Part shown: piece after piece, positions 23,791-35,521 of the stretch
Layout of the letters: the number at the start of each line of letters is the position of its first letter
Numbering within the stretch: position 1 is the stretch's first letter
From: Gentiana macrophylla
Taxonomy: Eukaryota > Streptophyta > Magnoliopsida > Gentianales > Gentianaceae
Assembly (NCBI GenBank): GCA_026214975.1
Contig: JAOBSW010000235.1
Span: forward strand, 1-64,000
DNA length: 64,000 nucleotides
Direction of reading: 5' to 3'
The notes under the pieces: model-generated
Seen by the model: the letters and a program-made list of their open reading frames with translations, nothing else
Databases searched by the model: none
What the model was told of the DNA's origin: nothing
Program-made: the position numbers and the translations under genes

Positions 23791-24437
23791 TTATAAAATG
23801 GTAAGGCATGAAACCCCACATGAGGCCACGTCCCTCGTTTGCAAAAACTGGGGTTGGTGCAAACATGCCACCTGTCCACTTTTGTGTAATAATATAATTT
23901 TATTTCATGTTTTTTTGAATTTTCTAATATTTCGTTTTTTCCTCTTCTCTTTCTTCGGCTCCAGCTTTTGTTGTTCAGTTACCCCTTCCAATTTCGCATC
24001 GAGTAAAAGCCAAGAAAAATATTCAAATGAGACGTCTGGATTTCCTGTCATTTCGGTCAATCGGTGGCTTCTGCAGGCAGCGGCGTTGTTCAATATCCGC
24101 CAACTGGCGTGTTTTCCGTCGGGTATTAGCTTGTTCTGTTGTACCGTTGATGCATGTGTCAGACCTGCAATTATACATTGGGTTTGGTTCGTTTATCCCG
24201 TCATGGATGTCTTTTCAATGGCTTAGAGCGAACACAACTTGGACCAGGGGCGGTAGGCATGGCAGGCAAGGGAGAGTTATCGTCTACATGAATGTCGGAG
24301 ATGTGATAAGCACCGGTGTCATTCAAACCATCAAGACCAATATCACGGAAGTCATGCAAAGGGGATGAAGTTGGAGGACTTGCATTCACATGATGGCTTC
24401 TTTGAGAAGAGCGCCCTTTACTTTTTTCATCAACAGA
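23791..24437. other. Unassigned sequence between two gypsy remnants
   Basis: It holds overlapping open frames on both strands (142 and 113 codons plus, 62 minus) with no recognised domain. It may belong to the missing part of an LTR or to the 5' side of the gypsy element that resumes at 24438. Confidence 0.35.
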
Positions 24438-25390
24438 AATGTGCCAGCCATATTTCAGAAAGTTATCAACAAACTCCTCAAACCATTCCTAAGGAAATTT
24501 GTTTTGGTATTCTTTGATGACATCATAATATATAGCCCTGATCTCCAGACTCACATGTAGCATCTACAAGCAGTACTGGAGCTATTCAGGAAGAAGAAAT
24601 TCTATGCCAAGATGAGTAAATACAGCTTTGCACAGACAAGAGTAGAGTATCTGAGGCATATAATACGGCAGGGAAAAGTAATGGCAGGCCCTTCTAAGGT
24701 TGATAGCATGTCTAAATGGCCTATTCCAAAACATCACAAAATTAAGGGGATTTTTGGGTCTGATTGTTTTCAAAGAAGGTTTGTTAGGAATTATGGCATT
24801 ATAGCAAGGCATTTGACCGATCTTTTAAAGAAGGACAACCTTAATTGTTTGAAGAGGATACAAAGGCTTTTAATACATTAAAGAAAGCCTTGTGTGAAGC
24901 CCTACTAATGGTATTACCTGATTTCACATCACCCTTCATCGTGGAGACAGATGCATGTGTTAATGGCCTTGCTTCTGTGTTGCAACATGGCAAGCATTTC
25001 CTATCTCAACAGGGCATTTAATTTCAAGGAAATGGGGCTTTCCATCTATGAGAAAAAATATTGTTGACAGTTATTATGGATGTTACAAGGTGGAAACACT
25101 ACTTGCAAGGTTCAAAATTCACCATTAGAACAGACCATCAATCCATGAAGTACTTATTAGAACAAGAGGTCACTACAACATTACAACAGAAGGGCATCAC
25201 AAAGCTGCTGGGGTTGGATTTCAAGACCGAGCACAAAAAGGGAAAATAAAATATTGTGGCAGATGCACTTTCAAGGCAACCTTTGCAACATGATACATCT
25301 ATGGCACTTAGAACAATCATCCTTAGCTGGATGCAGAATGTTCTTGATAGCTATGGGGGGACTCACATGCATAGTTCAAGATACGCTTTG
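24438..25390 (+). pseudogene. Gypsy (chromovirus-like) reverse transcriptase/RNase H remnant
   Basis: This is the first surviving segment of the plus-strand gypsy element that hosts the nested insertions. The reverse transcriptase palm carries FFDDIIIYS, the F/Y-x-D-D catalytic motif, at about 24515-24541. The thumb region (VEYLRHIIRQGKVMAGPSKV), an RNase H start (FIVETDACVNGLASVLQHGK) and RTDHQSMKYLLEQ follow, then ADALSRQPL. Stops and frame changes are frequent, and the segment before the palm is missing. Its 3' end at 25390 is the CTTTG target site of element A; the element resumes at 34327. Confidence 0.88.
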
Positions 25391-27089
25391 TGCTAGAAGT
25401 AATAGCACCGATCGAGACACTCGATCTTTGCACAGCGGAAGATTATACGATTTACGATATGAGACATAACTAATTAAACCTACGAGAAGGTTAGTAGATT
25501 TACCCATACCGGAGAGAGATGATAAAATCGACCAAGAGGGACAAGCCGTGATCTTCCGGATTGTATCTCCAAGCGACGACTGGTGGACGTCGAGCTCGCC
25601 GTAGAACCTCCTCGAATATGCATAAGAAAAACCCTAGGGTTTTCTTCTCTAAATGACTAAGGCAAGAAACTAATTTTTCTTCCTTCTAATTTGTAAGTGG
25701 CGCATTTAATTGTTGTGTATTGTGTTAGGATGAACTCTCTTTATATAGGAAAATAACTAGTCAAGAGAGTTATCATTTTCACACCACAAAAACCTATTCC
25801 CATAACGAAAAGATATTTTTGCTACAAAATAAGAGATAATTCCCAAAACATCAATCTCTTAATTTTTTCATTAATTATCCAACAAATAGATAATTAATTA
25901 ATTACACATATGAGATAATCTAGGAAAATTTATTCTCTTAACTTATCCACAAATGTGGCGCCACCTTTAACCATTTTTTAATAGAAAATGTCTTTTCTAT
26001 TTTACATATTATTTACCAAATAAATAATATTGCATATTCATTAAATAGACCAACTATTTAATTTATTCTCGAAGTTCTATAAAACGAGAAAACACTCGCG
26101 TGTTAGGAGCCAACCCGGGCACCATGGACCTATAACCAGTAGCTGCAATAAATTAAATAAAATATTCATCGAACATAATATTTCTACTTAATTCATTAAT
26201 TCTGGAATTACGCCACCATAAATCCGAAACTGAACTCTATCGATTATAGATATAACTTATTCTTAAAACGTCGTGTCTAGTCGATAAGTGTCCATTGATA
26301 TAATCATTTCATATAAACTAACCCTCCATAGACTATCCGTACTGAAGTAGGATTATTTCCGTAAACCTTCTTCAATACATCTTATCCTTATTTACCATTA
26401 ACCCACTAGTGATCAATTAGTTCATAACCAATACGAACTCCCGGGATTGATCAGTTTCTAGGATCAACAAATAAGGGGATTGTCTTTCTACTTCCCGCAT
26501 GAAGGAATGGATTCCATATCTGTGAGACACACACTTCTCACTCATTCCAGAATAGTGCCAACGTGAAAGTGATTCGGACCGCGGCTCTTAGCGATCCTTA
26601 ACGAACACATCAAACCCTATCCTGAAACAAGTAGGAGCCTGTAATCACTTCAGGATTAAGGTTAATCCATATATGATCATCTTGTGATTTAATAAGATTT
26701 CTCAATCACTGAATTATATGAGAAACTCAGATTAAATCGGTCCAGTCATATATGACTCTCATCATATATAAATGCCCCACTTAGACAACCAATGTCGACG
26801 GTCCGGATAAGACGGTCACACCTTAAAGTGTTATGGGCGCATTAATGGTGGTTTAATCAGTAGACCCCATACTTTGATTAACTTCACCACGGACTAATAT
26901 TTTAAGTGTATCACCATAAATTTAATCCTCATGTGTGACACACACTAAGTTATATGGCTACATATGATACGACTTAGGGTTTTCAGTAGTGTATTACTTA
27001 CAAGCACGAAGCAAGTAATAAGATGAGAATAAATCTGTCATTTATTACGGGCAAGCAACAATTGTCTTTCGGGCACACTATATCTGACA
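25391..27089 (-). repeat. 3' LTR of element A (1699 bp)
   Basis: On the minus strand it starts TGTCAGATATAG and ends TTCTAGCA. It pairs with 32619-34321 over its full length with scattered differences, so the insertion is not very recent. A conserved TATA motif lies at 25740-25749. Confidence 0.88.
25740..25749 (-). promoter_or_regulatory. TATA box in LTR of element A (3' copy)
   Basis: The minus strand reads CCTATATAAA followed by GAGAG. The same motif is present in both LTRs of A and both of C, as expected for the LTR promoter. Confidence 0.6.
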
Positions 27090-27177
27090 ATCTCCCACTT
27101 GCCCGTAAAGACAAGCAATGATTGTTTTTAGAGCACCACACCCTTATTCTTTCTATCGACAACATTCTCCCACTTGC
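27090..27177 (-). promoter_or_regulatory. Doubled polypurine tract of element A
   Basis: On the minus strand, GCGCAAGTGGGAGAAT (tract 27166-27177) is followed about 75 bp later by GGGCAAGTGGGAGAT directly at the LTR start (27090 upward). The same arrangement occurs in C (44473-44484 and 44546-44557). Confidence 0.7.
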
Positions 27178-27189
27178 GCTAAAGCAGAT

Positions 27190-27720
27190 GAGACATATCT
27201 CCCAATTTCATACCCGCCAAGCGCTGGTCAGTGACATTAGATGCCACACGACTTGGTAAACTGATCAGCTAGGTTGTCGGATCGAGGCGATCTTAAGGAC
27301 CGATACGTCGCCTGTTTGCAGGGTCTATCTGACCAGGTGGTACTTTCTCTCAATATGCTTTTGACCTCTTATGATTGCGAAGATTATTTGCATGAGCTAC
27401 CTCTCAACTGTTTTCACAGTAAAATGGTATCGGCTCATCGAGACCTGGAATTACTTCCTGATCCAACAAAGAACTTCTCAAGCCACACTGCCTCTTTAGC
27501 TGCTCCGAAAGCTGCTTTGTATTCGACTAACAGAGTCAAACTTTCAATGATGGATTGCTTTAGACTATAGCTCCATCACTATGAGTAAACACTGAGCCTG
27601 AGATCGATTCATGATCATCATTAATCCGACAAAAAATCAGAATCAGTGTAGTCAACGATACTCAGGTTCGCACCCGAATACACAAGCATATGATTCCTCG
27701 TTCTCTAAAGATATTTGAGG
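27190..27720 (-). pseudogene. Decayed copia RNase H of element A
   Basis: On the minus strand the phrase KHIERKYHLVR followed by TGDVSVLKIAS is readable around 27280-27360, and a D-D-x-x-S-I-S-G-S-V-F-T-like stretch around 27570-27640. These are C-terminal landmarks of Ty1/copia pol. Stops interrupt every frame. No intact integrase or reverse transcriptase was recognised in the rest of A. Confidence 0.65.
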
Positions 27721-28310
27721 ATTCGCTATACTGCTTTCAACGTCCGAATCCAAGATTCGACTATTATTGACTTTTAATAACCTGACTTTCTCTATCCAAA
27801 AGAGAATCTATCCCATTTTCTCTATAACCGAAGACTAAGAGAATTATTCCGTGAGGGGTTGGGTAGGAAACCTCTCATTGAATTTTGCATACGAAAATGC
27901 ATTATCATCTTAACCAATAAGATGCATGGGACGTTGCCACAACCTGTTCTCATGAATTTGACCGAATCGATTTCTAAGAATATAGTCCACTTCTCTGGTT
28001 CTAAGAAGCTTTGGTTCGTCAGTTCTTGACTTCAGATAACACACCCATGTTGTTTCCAACTGTTGCAGTGTTATCTTTTATTAATACTAATGTCTACTAC
28101 TTTACTAATATTGATTATCTGGTCTACAAAAGACTCATCAATATTCTGGTCAAGCCCATACATTTCAAAACATGTGAATTTTAATGACCTGAAGGTTTAC
28201 TTTAATCCACCGATGGATATAAGCATATGCAATCAATCTGCCATTGGCTTTAAGCTAAAACCCTTATGTTCCGAATGAATCTAAGCTCCATTGTACGGAA
28301 AGAAAGTTTC

Positions 28311-28424
28311 AGGGCATCACCCCTATTAATCTTTCTGCTTTCCATAGAGTCAAGCAAGGCTGAGTGGTGAGAGTTTTTGAGGCATCACCCTTGTTTAACT
28401 ATCTACTTCTCGAGGAGTTACCCC
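28311..28424 (-). repeat. Three AGGG...CCCT-type palindromic repeats in element A
   Basis: Minus-strand copies of 'aggggtgat(g)cc(ct)' lie at 28311-28324, 28380-28391 and 28414-28424 (the last two decayed). Element C has three similar copies at the matching place (43331-43540). Confidence 0.6.
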
Positions 28425-30487
28425 TAAAACCATTTGGCTTTGCTGAGAAAGATAAACTTTCTCATTCTTTCAACTCTTTTCCATGTAGATCCAATTTCTC
28501 CCACTGGGCCTGAGACACTCAGGTGGTTCTACAAGAGTATGAACATAACTGGAGTACCAAAACTCTATATACTGAGTTTATGGATTTAAGCCAACCTCCT
28601 ATTGTCGAATCTTTCATGATCGCTACTGAGAGGACCCTAGGTTTTCAATCACCCCAAGCAGTCAGAAGATCAGATAATCACAATGGGTCATGGTTAGACC
28701 ATACTCCCACTGCATTTGGGTGGGTTGATATTCTGATCTGGTTGATAGTATTTATCGAGTGTTATCCCCAACAACCAATGTTGGATGTGGTCTGATTAAA
28801 TCAGATAGTAACTCTTTGAGTAATTGTACTTCAAGGTCTAAAGTTGTTATCTAAACAAACTTTTAGAAAGGATAATAATGATGTAACCGTCACTATTCAA
28901 TCTTTAGAATCTTATAATCAACCATTACTCATTGCATTAAAATATTTCACGAACAGTCACCATCTGAACGTGTATGTAAAAATCTCCAGTTCTTCCTTCA
29001 AGCACTAGTGCTAAATGCCTCTATTTGCGGAAGTGAAGTAAATGCACTTCACTCTTTATCCACAAATTCATAAGCATCTTCTAAGTAGACTTCTCGGTAT
29101 TACATAATAATGTAAACCGTTATTTTTCAACCAATATCTTAATTGATTTAAGCAGTGTATTGTAGCATATCAATAACTATACAAGACAGCCTATGGTTTA
29201 TCCTTTTAGTGAAATCATTTCACTCGGAGGTAGGCCAAGCATCGGTGACAAAACAATGCCATAGCTTATATCTGAGCATTGAATACTCGTTTCTCTGGTG
29301 ATATCAGAGATTCATCCAAATATTTAGACAAAATAATCGGCATTTTGAGTAGTCATTAGACAAAAAAAGGTCTATTACTCAAAAGCTCCCACTAGATTGT
29401 ATCCTTCATGCGATCCCGAAGGTCAATATGAACAAGCTATGATAATTCTTTAGCTCTATTAACCTTTCCTAATTGAAAGTTTACTTTTCTTAGACTGGGA
29501 GATAGGAGTCACCCTTAGCCAGTCTTCAGATCTTATCTCTAGGATATATGCATTAATTAATAGATCCTGAAGAATCGTTTATCTAAATACGGAAACCATT
29601 TGTCTTAATAGTTTATGATGTATTACATATACATTTTCATCATTACTTAGTGGATCTGACTTTATCAGACAAAAGTCCGAGTCTCAGAATCGTATACAAA
29701 TGTCATATTCACTTTCTTTAAGGCAACAATATTATCGATAATCAATTTGTTCCAACGAATTTGAAAACATAAATTATATTTCTTTGATATTCAAGGATAA
29801 AAATCCGAAATTTATTTCCTTATATCACTCCCACTATATTAGCTGAAATAACTGCCCGTTGTCTACTCTTCATCATGAATGCCCAGCTATCTTGTTCTTA
29901 CAAAAGAACTTTAGCTTCTGAGTTAAATTACTCGGTTAAGAAAGTCTCTAAGGATTCATAGGTTAGTGATCCGAAATCACTTTCCTTATCCTTTACTTTC
30001 TTTGATTAATATTTCGGTTTAGCCTTTAACTTATTTAGTTTAGACGACTTATACTTTTAGACATTTACCTTCCTATTCTTGGCTTTCATTGAAGGAAATG
30101 GCCGTGAACTAGTAGTTCATTTGAGTAGACACTACTCGTGAACCGTGGGATGTCTAGTGAGATTGATACCAAATCATTCTCATCATCTTTGAACTAATTT
30201 TGTTTTATCTCTCGTTCAACACAAGTGATAGCAGTGACATTCTTATTAATGTCACTCAAGTTTGAAGGCTCAAGAGGAACTTCCTCTTCCGAAAAAATTA
30301 ATTTGCATTCTCGATTATCGAGTTTAACGTTCTCGTCACTTTTACGAAGTCATTATCAGTCAATTTTAATATGTTTAGCAGTTTAGATATATTGAGATGA
30401 TATGTAGTTGCAAAAATAAATTATGAGAGAATTATAAATCAAATCATACACCACAACAAATAATAAATTTTAGGAATTATAAACGTG

Positions 30488-30915
30488 ATGTCATGCATGC
30501 AGTTTATCCTACCATTCCAAGGATTTAATCTCACACCTCAGTGCCGCCGACAAGGTAGATCAAAGAGGTGACGATTAAATTGAGACAATCTCTCTCAACA
30601 ATTAACTGAGAATCAGACATCCCAATTTAATTGTTGATTACCTTCCTTTTTCAGCCAAGATATTTCCAAAAATATCCTTTAGAGTGTGATCTACTGTTTC
30701 AGATTTTTAAGTTGACCCCGAGTATGCCGCCGAAGGGTAGGTCAGTGACCCGACGAGTACTCAAAATCCTATCATATCGGAAACCAAGCCTTGAATTTTG
30801 ATAGCGGTGAAGGCCATCCGAAGGGGGCCGAAATCAAAGCGGCACGAGGCGTCACCATTCTCTCACAGTGCTTGTGTTAACAGTAGAGGCCGAGGGGTCG
30901 GTTGTCACCTTCCCA
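30488..30915 (-). ncRNA. Conserved untranslated leader block of element A with covarying hairpin
   Basis: On the minus strand this block matches C (40376-40800) through landmarks 'ggtgacgcctcgtgccg', 'tcaaaattcaaggcttggt', 'gggtcactg', 'ggaaggtaatcaa', 'gggatgtctgattc', 'gagagagattgtctca' and 'ccttggaatggtaggataaa'. It contains an 11-bp perfect hairpin (arms 30595-30605 and 30627-30637). It is labelled ncRNA because the conserved unit looks structural; transcription is not shown. Confidence 0.5.
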
Positions 30916-31017
30916 GCTCCCACTCGTTATTTTGAAAATTAGGTAGTCTTTTAGGATTTTCAGAATTTATTTACAATCCGAAAAACAATAAATCGTGAAT
31001 ATTTAAATTAATCCTCC

Positions 31018-31249
31018 CACTAGTTCATCGGTTCCAAATACCGTCTAACTAGTGTCACTTATTCACGACTTTCCAATTTCTCGGATTTATAAAAATCTTT
31101 GTGTAGACACTACACAATTAAAATTCACCATGAATTTTGTAATCCTAATATATTAGGACTTATGAATTTCCCACCAAATCGAAAAAACAATAAATCACAA
31201 ATTTAAAGCTCCCACTAGTTTATCGGTTCCAAATACCGTCTAACTAGTG
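31018..31249 (-). repeat. Hairpin repeat, two copies in element A
   Basis: Two 37-nt hairpins at 31018-31054 and 31213-31249. On the minus strand each has an outer stem CACTAGTT/AACTAGTG, a 3x3 internal loop, an inner stem CGGT/ACCG and the loop ATTTGGA. They lie in a unit of about 190 bp that also repeats 'tgtgtagacactacacaatt' (31100, 31290). Element C has four copies. Confidence 0.85.
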
Positions 31250-32029
31250 ACACTATATTCGTGATCTTCCAATTTATCGATTATTTAGAAAATCTCTTGT
31301 GTAGACACTACACAATTAAAATTCACCAAAGAATTTTAAAGTCCTAATCTTGTCATTATAAAAATTTAGGATCTCAAATTTTTTCCAATAATCGAAAATA
31401 ATAAATATTGAAAAGAAATCACCAACTTATCGGTATTCAACCCTGGTTGAGCTTTAACCGAGTTCACCGAACGGTGTCGGGATCGGCTAAGCCGACCCTT
31501 CCTCTTCGTTGGTTCATATACGACGCTAACGTCGCACGTGTGCGGGTGCTTGGTTGAAAATCGGGCTAAGGTTGCCCCATTGAGCCTCAGCTCGCTGGAT
31601 AGCTTGACCTTGCCGGACCCCCGTGGCTAACCCCGCACTTGGACGGACAAGTCGAGTCGGGCCAAAGCCCTGTTGACCGCCCGAACCAATTTTCGAACCT
31701 TTTGCTCAGTTGGTGTCCAACTTTTCCGGGTTTTCCAATTTTTTTAATTATTAAAATTCTTTTATGTAGTCACTACATAATTAAAATCCACGAATGATTT
31801 TTAGATCCCAAAATTAAATTTACTGAGTAAAATTTATTTTATCATGTGAATTTTATGTCCCGATAAAATTCCGTTTGTTTTAATTAATTTAATTAATTAC
31901 CTAAATTAATCTAAATTAATTACGTCTCATACATGCCTAATTAATATCACGATTAATTATCTACATGTATGTATATGTTAGGCGTGGAATTCATGAATAT
32001 GATGAATGTCATGGCATGGTTATTTCATA

Positions 32030-32440
32030 TAAATTATCGAACATGAAAATAAATGCGTAAAATTAAAACACTGGATCGTTGGTTCCCCGTATCGAACCTA
32101 TTTAAACTAGGAAAAACAAAAAAAATAATAAAAACTAGCATATGCAGCAACATTGATCTTTGATAAAAAAAAATCCCTTTTGCCTTTGATTTCTTCTCTT
32201 CTCGTATGCTGATGCCGTCCGTCTTTTTTTTCTTTTTTTTTTTTTTTTTCGTCGCATGAACAGTGCCTGGAACACAATATTGTTGCAGCGCCCCTTTTTT
32301 CTTTCCATTGAAGATTTCTTTTGGCCGACGGATCCGACAAAAAAAAACTACTACTGTGAAGTTTAAATTGCAAAAATAAATTACATAGATTGCAACAAAA
32401 AAAAAAAGATACATATATCCTATACTCATATAATACTAAT
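32030..32440. other. Low-complexity T/A runs in element A leader
   Basis: Contains T-runs of up to about 19 (32230-32250) and A-runs near 32340 and 32398. The 131-codon minus-strand frame here encodes poly-Lys and is an artefact of the homopolymers. Confidence 0.5.
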
Positions 32441-32604
32441 TATATGAGTTTACAATAGATTTAACGGTAAACAATTACCAACCCCAATCCATCTCGTCAA
32501 CCACAACATTCAATCACATAATTAAAAATAAAAGATGCAATCTTATATGCAATTCAACTCATAAATTAATTAATTTTGCTCTCGATATCGTAAAAATCAA
32601 CCTT

Positions 32605-32616
32605 GCTCCGATACCA
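32605..32616 (-). promoter_or_regulatory. Primer-binding site of element A
   Basis: The minus strand reads TGGTATCGGAGC two bases after the LTR end TTCTAGCA. It differs by one base from TGGTATCAGAGC, the initiator tRNA-Met complement. Confidence 0.85.
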
Positions 32617-32618
32617 CA

Positions 32619-34321
32619 TGCTAGAAGTAATAGCACCAATCGAGACACTCGATCTTCGCACAGTGGAAGCTTATGCGATTTACTAAATGAGACATAACTA
32701 ATAAACCTAAGAGAATGTTAGTAGATTTACCCATACCGGAGAGAGATGATAAAATCGACCATGAGGGAGAAGCCGTGATCTTCCGGATTGTATATCCAAA
32801 CGACGACTGGTGGACGTCGAGCTCGCCGTAGAACCTTCTCGAATATGCATAAGAAAAACCCTAGGTTTTTCTTCTCTAAAGGCTAAGACAATAAACTAAT
32901 TTTTCTTCCTTCTAATTTGTAAGTGGCGCATTTAATTGTTGTGTATTGTGTTAGGATGAACTCTCTTTATATAGGAAAATAACTAGTCAAGAGAGTTATC
33001 ATTTTCACACCACAAAAACCTATTCCCATAAGGAAAAGATATTTTTGCTACAAAATAAGAGATAATTCCCAAAAAATCAATCTCTTAATTTTTCCATTAA
33101 TTATCCAACAAATAGATAATTAATTAATTACACATATGAGATAATCTAGGAAAATTTCTTCTCCTAACTTATCCTCAAATGTGGCGCCACCTTTAATCAT
33201 TTTTTAATAGAAAATGTCTTTTCTATTTTACATATTATTTACCAAATAAATAATATTGCGATATTCATTAAATAGACTAACTATTTAATTTATTCTCAAG
33301 TTCCATAAAGCGAGAAAACACTCGCGTGTTAGAGCCAACCAGGGGATTATTGACTTTATAACTTAGAGTATTCTACAATAAATTAAATAAAATATTCATC
33401 GAACATAATATTTCTACTTAATTCATTAATTGCGGAATTACGCCACCATAAATCCGAAACTGAACTCTATCGATTATAGATATAACTTATTCTCAAAACG
33501 TCGAGTCGAGTCGATAAGTGTCCATTGATATAATCATTTCATATAAACTAACCTTCCATAGACTATCCATACTGAAGTAGGATTATTTCCGTAAACCTTT
33601 TTCAATACATCTTATCCTTATTTACCATTAACCCACTAGTGATCAATAAGTTCATAACCAATACAAACTCCGGGATTGATCGGTTTCTAGGATCAACAAA
33701 TAAGGGATTGTCTTTCTACTTCCGCGAGGAAGGAATGGATTCCATAATCGTGAGACACACACTTCTCACTCACCTCAGGAATAGTGCAAGCGTGAAAGTG
33801 ATTCGGACCGCGGCTCTTAGCGATCCTTAACGAACACATCAAACCCTATCCGAAACAAGTAGAGTCTCAGAATCACCAGGATTAAGGTTAATCCATTTAT
33901 GATCATCTTATGATTTAATAAGATTTCTCAATCACGGAATTATATGAGAAACTCAGATTAAATCGGTTCAGTCTTATATGACTCTCATCATATATAAATG
34001 CCCCACTTAGACAACCAATGTCGACGGTCCGGATAAGACGGTCACACCCTAAAGTGTTCTGGGCGCATTAATGGTGGTTTAATCAGTAGACCCCATACGT
34101 TGATTAACTTCACCACAGACTAATATTTCAAGTGTATTACCATAAACTTAATCCTAATGTGTGACACACACTAAGTTATATGGCTACATATGATACGACT
34201 TAGGGTTTTCAGTAGTGTATTACTTGCAAGCACGAAGCAAGTAATAAGATGAGAATAAATCTGTCATTTATTAATTCTAAAAACAATTACATAAATTGTC
34301 TTTCGGGCGCTACATCCAACA
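32619..34321 (-). repeat. 5' LTR of element A (1703 bp)
   Basis: On the minus strand TGTTGGATGTAGCGCCC...TTCTAGCA. It borders the target duplication CTTTG at 34322. It contains the same TATA motif (32965-32974) as the other LTRs of this family. Confidence 0.9.
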
Positions 34322-34326
34322 CTTTG

Positions 34327-35110
34327 TTCTCTCGGATACCTAGAATGAGCTAGAACTCACACTACAACAAGGCTTGTTGAAGCTTAAAGGCAGACTATAT
34401 GTTGGCTCTTCTGGAAATTTGAGGCATGAAATCCTATCCGAGATACATGATAGACCCTTAAGGGGCCACTCTGGTATTAGGGCTTGCCTTAGAAGGATCT
34501 CTACACTTTTCTACTGGCAAAAAAGAAGAGATGGTGTTAGAATCTTAATTCAGAACTGCCTCATTTGTCAGCAGTGTAACGATCTTCGGGAACATCCCAA
34601 GGGTTGTTATAGCCACTCCTTATTCCTGATCAGGCCTGGACACATATCAACTTGGATTTCATTATGGGTTTACCAGGTTCCGAGGGTTTTGAAGTTATCA
34701 TGGTGGTAGATGATAGGTTTACAAAACGGGGACATTTTGTTGCTTTGAGAAAGAGATATTCTACAGAATCAGTGGCTGAAGCCTTCTTCCACTCTACATA
34801 TTGCATGGGTTGCCTGCCACTATTGTCAGTGATAGAGATAGTGTATTCACCGTTGAGTTTTGGCAGCATAACTTCCAATTTGAAGGGGTCAAACTTGCCC
34901 TCAGTTCAACATATTATCCTTAAACAGATGGCCAAACTGAGAGAGTGAACCAATGCCTTGAAATGTACTTGAGATGTCTGTGTTTTTAGAGGCCTAAACA
35001 GTGGACTGGTTGGCTTACACTGTCTAAATTCTGGTACAACACTAGTTTCCACACTGCCATTCATACATCTTATTTTGAGGCCCTATATGGATACAAACTT
35101 ATATACATAC
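34327..35110 (+). pseudogene. Gypsy integrase remnant (host element, second segment)
   Basis: Continues the element broken at 25390. The integrase zinc-binding region is visible as H-x-R-P-L-R-G-H-S-G-I then NCLICQQC (H-H-C-C). The catalytic core follows as WISLDFIMGLP-like sequence split over two frames, VVDDRFTKRGHF, and the FHTAIHTSYFEALYGYK stretch near 35050-35095. Several frameshifts and stops are present. It is cut at 35110 by element B and resumes at 48134. Confidence 0.85.
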
Positions 35111-35477
35111 TGAAGAGAGTTTGAGAAAGTAATAATACTTTAGTAAACTTCAACTTATGTTTATTCATCATAAAAGAAGAGTATATATAGATACAAGTAT
35201 GGAGAGAAAGGTCCTAGTAGTGTCATGAGTGCTATGGGCGGCTAGTATGTGATAGGACGGTCCATATGCGGCTTGACATAAAAGCTAGAACACAAGAAGA
35301 CAAACTAGAGTTACTTTAGACATATTAATTGTTTATATCACACAATTAATATGTCATGTTACAAATAATGTGTACAAGTAAAGTAACAAGTAAAGTGTTA
35401 TACGAAATACAAAGGTAAAAATAAATATTCATAATATTAAATATTATGTAATATTAATATTATGTAATATTTCCACA
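35111..35477 (-). repeat. 3' LTR of element B (367 bp)
   Basis: On the minus strand TGTGGAAATATT...CTCTCTTCA. It is very similar to 47762-48128, with differences mainly around 35270-35290. Confidence 0.9.
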
Positions 35478-35486
35478 CCCCTCCTC
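35478..35486 (-). promoter_or_regulatory. Polypurine tract of element B
   Basis: The minus strand reads GAGGAGGGG directly before the LTR start TGTGGAAAT. Confidence 0.75.
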
Positions 35487-35521
35487 AAACTGGGTTGTAT
35501 ATGTTTATACAGCCAAGTTTG

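Larger units (their letters stand above)
25391..34321 (-). mobile_element. Element A: copia-derived LTR retrotransposon, minus strand, coding region decayed
   Basis: An 8.9-kb element with LTRs 25391-27089 and 32619-34321, flanked by the target duplication CTTTG (25386-25390 and 34322-34326). A primer-binding site TGGTATCGGAGC on the minus strand next to the right LTR fixes orientation: the right LTR is 5'. The internal 5.5 kb has no long frame, but a decayed copia RNase H with KHIERKYHLVR can be read near 27240-27360. It is homologous throughout to element C, including hairpins, the leader and a doubled polypurine tract. Confidence 0.9.

Noticed and set aside
24201..24389. Minus-strand frame with a Ser/Pro-rich start near the gypsy remnant
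   Set aside because: Too short and without a family signature; it may be part of an element, but nothing specific supports a gene.
32034..32429. Lys-rich open frame of 131 codons on the minus strand
   Set aside because: It is translated from poly-T/A runs in the leader of element A, with no domain or family match.
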